Assembly: GCF_003946215.1 (NCBI RefSeq)
Contig: NZ_RHOW01000013.1
Coordinates: 1-57,303, forward strand
Length of the DNA stretch: 57,303 nt
Reading direction: 5' to 3'
Source: Lapidilactobacillus mulanensis
GTDB taxonomy: Bacteria > Bacillota > Bacilli > Lactobacillales > Lactobacillaceae
The notes beneath the pieces were generated by a model. The model ran no database searches. It saw only the letters and a program-made list of their open reading frames with translations, and had not been told where the DNA came from. Below are positions 55,028 through 57,303 of the stretch, in pieces (positions within the stretch are counted from its first letter, which is position 1; every line of letters starts with the position of its first letter). Both the position numbers and the translations under genes were made by a program.

Positions 55028-57028
55028 TTATTTAACAGTTGCTTTCAAAACAGCTTCGTCGGTCGTCACTTGACGATCAGCAGTTGCAAATTTGAAATAG
55101 CCGACTGCCGTCATGTTCGTAACCACGACAAGCATTGTTGTTTTCTTACCTGCTTCTTTGATGGCATCAAGATCAACGGTTGCTAATTTCGCACCGTGTT
55201 CGATACTTTCACCTTCAGAAACGTGTAGTTCAAATGGCTTACCGTTTAATTCAACGGTGTCTAAGCCCATGTGGACAAGAACTTCTAAGCCATTCTCAGT
55301 TGTGATACCTAAAGCATGCTTAGTTGGGAAGATGGTTGTGATCTTACCACTAACTGGTGAAACGATCTCGCCAGAAGTTGGTTCAACTGCATAACCGTCA
55401 CCGATCATCTTTTGTGCAAAAGTTGGATCAGAAACTTCTTCAATATCCAACAGCTCGCCATCTGCCAAGCTATAGAAGTCATCCGTTGCACCTGAATGAA
55501 CATTCGGTTCAGAAACCGTTGCAGCTTCCTCAGCCGGTGTTTCAGTGGTTTGATCTTCACTAGCAGTTGCAACTGGCGCCTTTTCTTCGTAAAGCTTAGC
55601 TAAAGCATCGGCAGTAAATTGAACTTCGGTACCAATAATAATTTGTAAGTTAGTCTTGTCTAACGCATTCACACCGACTGCACCGGCCGATTTGATCTTA
55701 CCTTGATTGATCTTGTCTGTATCATCAAGTTGCAATCGTAATCGAGTCGTACAATTATCGATGTTGGTAATATTGTCGCTACCACCAATTGCGGCGTAAA
55801 TTTTCTTCGCCTGAATCATGTACTTATCATCAGTCGAATCGGTTGCAACTGCGGCGTCATCGACACTAGCAGCTTCAACTTTTTCGCGACCAGGTGTCAT
55901 TAAGTTAAATTTCTTAATGGCAAAATTAAATCCGAAGTAATAAATGACTGCCATGACCAAGCCTTGCACGATCAGCATGTACGGTTGGTTGGCGATCGGA
56001 TTTTTCAGACTAAGCACATAATCGACTAGACCTGCACTAAATGCAAATCCTGCGGTCCAATGCATAAATGCCGCAAAAGCCAACGAGAGTCCCATGAAAA
56101 CTGCGTGCAGAACATAAAGTGGCCAAGCAACGAACATGAACGAGAATTCTAGTGGTTCAGTCACACCAGTAAAGAATGATGCAAACGCACCGGCCAACAT
56201 CAATGAGGCCGTTACTTTTTTATTCTCAGGACGTGCATTACGATAAATTGCGTAAGCACCTGCTGGTAAACCAAACATCATAACTGGGAAGAAGCCAGCT
56301 TGATACATACCGGTGATACCTTTAGGCCCCTGTGACGATAAGAATTTACCGATATCATTGATACCCGCAACATCAAACTAGAACACCGAATTTAAAGCTT
56401 GGTGTAAGCCAGTTGGGATCAATAAACGGTTGAAGAAACCGTAAAGACCGGCACCAACTGCACCCATGCTGACAAATGTTTTACCAAATGTAACCAGCGC
56501 ATCATAAACGGGTGGCCAAACGAACATTAAAATCACCGTGACCCCTAACATAACAACGGAGGCCATGATTGGAACTAGGCGTTTTCCACTGAAAAACGAA
56601 AAGGCCATTGGTAACTTTGTATTATGAAAACGATTATATAAAGCTGCGGCAATCAAACCTGCAATAATACCCACCAACACGTTATTGGCAATGTGGCTAA
56701 ATGCAGGATCAACTGCGCCGACCTTAATTCCCATCAAGGTTGCAACTGAGTCTGGTGCCAAAATTGAAACTGGCACGAAATAGGCAACAACACCAGCCAA
56801 AGCAGCTGAACCATCCTTGTCTTTAGACATGCCCAACGCAAGCCCAACGGCAAAAAGTAATGCAAGTTGCCCCAAGATGGCATTACCACCCGCTTGCAAG
56901 AAAGCAGAGATAGCATCTGGGTGCACTGAGTCCCACCAGTTACCAATACCAACGATTAATGATGCTGCTGGTAAGACGGCGACTGGGAGTTGTAATGAGC
57001 GCCCCATTCTCTGGAGATATGACTTCAT
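55028..57028 (-). pseudogene. nagE: PTS EIICBA permease, N-acetylglucosamine/glucose type, with an in-frame amber stop
   Basis: A single frame of 667 codons interrupted once. Codons to 56381 give 216 aa of EIIC (LGRSLQLPVAVLPAAS.., IPTGLHQALNSVF), then TAG (56378-56380), then in the same frame FDVAGINDIGKFL.. with the rest of EIIC (FFPVMMFGLPAGA, TGVTEPLEFSFMF), EIIB (NIDNCTTRLRL, phospho-Cys) and EIIA (LVHMGLDTVELNG, phospho-His). NagE has Trp at or near the stop position, so a single TGG to TAG change is likely. The C-B-A order and EIIC sequence resemble NagE best. Upstream NagR and cre boxes support GlcNAc use. Loss of uptake is expected unless read through. Confidence 0.88.
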
Positions 57029-57072
57029 GTGAAAACTCCTCTCGAATCTGATAGAAAACTTTTAACTGTCTT

Positions 57073-57110
57073 AATATACACTTAGAAACGCCCTTGTGCA
57101 AACGTTTTTA
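57073..57110 (-). promoter_or_regulatory. nagE promoter with overlapping cre site
   Basis: On the minus strand -35 TTGCAC (57096-57101), 17 nt, then -10 TATATT (57073-57078). The -35 is overlapped by TAAAAACGTTTGCA (57097-57110), which fits the CcpA consensus TGWAARCGYTWNCW at every position except the second. Carbon catabolite repression is therefore likely. GAGGAG precedes the start codon. Confidence 0.78.
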
Positions 57111-57122
57111 ACTGTTTTCGAT

Positions 57123-57136
57123 ATGGTCTATACCGA
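57123..57136. promoter_or_regulatory. NagR/YvoA-type operator upstream of nagE
   Basis: On the minus strand CGGTATAGACCATA contains GGTATAGACCA, nearly the full TGGTATAGACCA-type site of the GntR regulator NagR (recalled consensus). A shorter related palindrome, TGGTATACCA, lies at 57179-57188. Both lie upstream of the promoter. The nagR gene itself is not in the window. Confidence 0.6.
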
Positions 57137-57303
57137 TTTAACAATCGAACAAGCTGTTTGACCACTTTAATTTATTTTTGGTATACCACAAGATTTTTAG
57201 GCTAATTTGGGAGATGTATGCATAAAAAGACCTAACCGTGCACTAGGCCCTGTCAAGTTGACAAATGAAATAATATAAAGTTGAATCTGTTTCTAAGCGG
57301 CTT

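Overview
The window is chromosomal DNA of a low-to-mid GC, homofermentative member of the Lactobacillaceae. This is inferred from lactobacillus-type gene neighbourhoods: hslUV-xerC-trmFO-topA-dprA-rnhB-rbgA; dfrA-thyA-cca; hup-der-rpsA-cmk; recQ-ypbB-fer; rluB-scpB-scpA-ribT-xerD; pfkA-pyk-dnaE. Other signs are frequent TTG/GTG starts behind strong GGAGG-type ribosome binding sites, and an FMN riboswitch in front of ribU. pfkA and pyk point to glycolysis. No tRNA, rRNA or CRISPR array was seen. Species cannot be named from sequence reading alone.

Layout. 0.1-10.3 kb: housekeeping genes, all on the minus strand (epimerase, HslUV protease, XerC, TrmFO, topoisomerase I, DprA, RNase HII, RbgA). 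10.33-22.5 kb: a foreign element of about 12.2 kb carrying a tyrosine integrase, a small excisionase-like protein, a Tn916-Orf20-like relaxase/replication protein, a candidate oriT, an HTH repressor, a cadmium module (cadC-cadD) and an arsenic operon (arsR-arsD-arsA-arsB-orf-arsD2-FAD oxidoreductase). There are no conjugation-pore genes, so it looks like a mobilizable element (IME). It sits in the first codons of rbgA. The displaced original start of rbgA, with its ribosome binding site and a six-codon ORF M-S-T-I-Q-W-stop, survives at 22.5 kb, and ACCATTGAAT is directly repeated at both junctions. 22.7-24.1 kb: a MarR regulator and a frameshifted NmrA-type oxidoreductase. 24.2-57.0 kb: core genome again: CtpA, YozE/YpmS/YpmR, DegV, DHFR, ThyA, Cca, YitT, TPR protein, HU, Der, S1, Cmk, LysM protein, RecQ, YpbB, ferredoxin, RibU, RluB, ScpAB, RibT, XerD, CvfB, YtwI, Pyk, PfkA, DnaE and a small membrane protein. 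The last gene is an N-acetylglucosamine-type PTS permease interrupted by one in-frame amber codon.

How the genes work together. The element supplies its own mobility (integrase, excisionase-like protein, relaxase, oriT) and metal defence. CadC and ArsR are metal-sensing repressors; CadD exports cadmium; ArsA/ArsB pump arsenite fed by ArsD chaperones. The core segments cover protein quality control, DNA topology and repair, chromosome segregation (XerC/XerD, ScpA/ScpB, HU), nucleotide and folate metabolism, translation and ribosome assembly (RbgA, Der, S1, RluB) and glycolysis.

Least expected signals: (1) the reconstructed insertion of a metal-resistance IME into the 5' end of rbgA, with the old promoter stranded on a six-codon leader; (2) a family of imperfect palindromes of about 115-125 bp, with copies between hslV and hslU and upstream of yitT, plus a larger 630-bp nested inverted-repeat block downstream of pyk; (3) an unrecognised protein and a second, ATT-started ArsD in the arsenic operon; (4) two damaged host genes (nagE amber, NmrA A7 frameshift).
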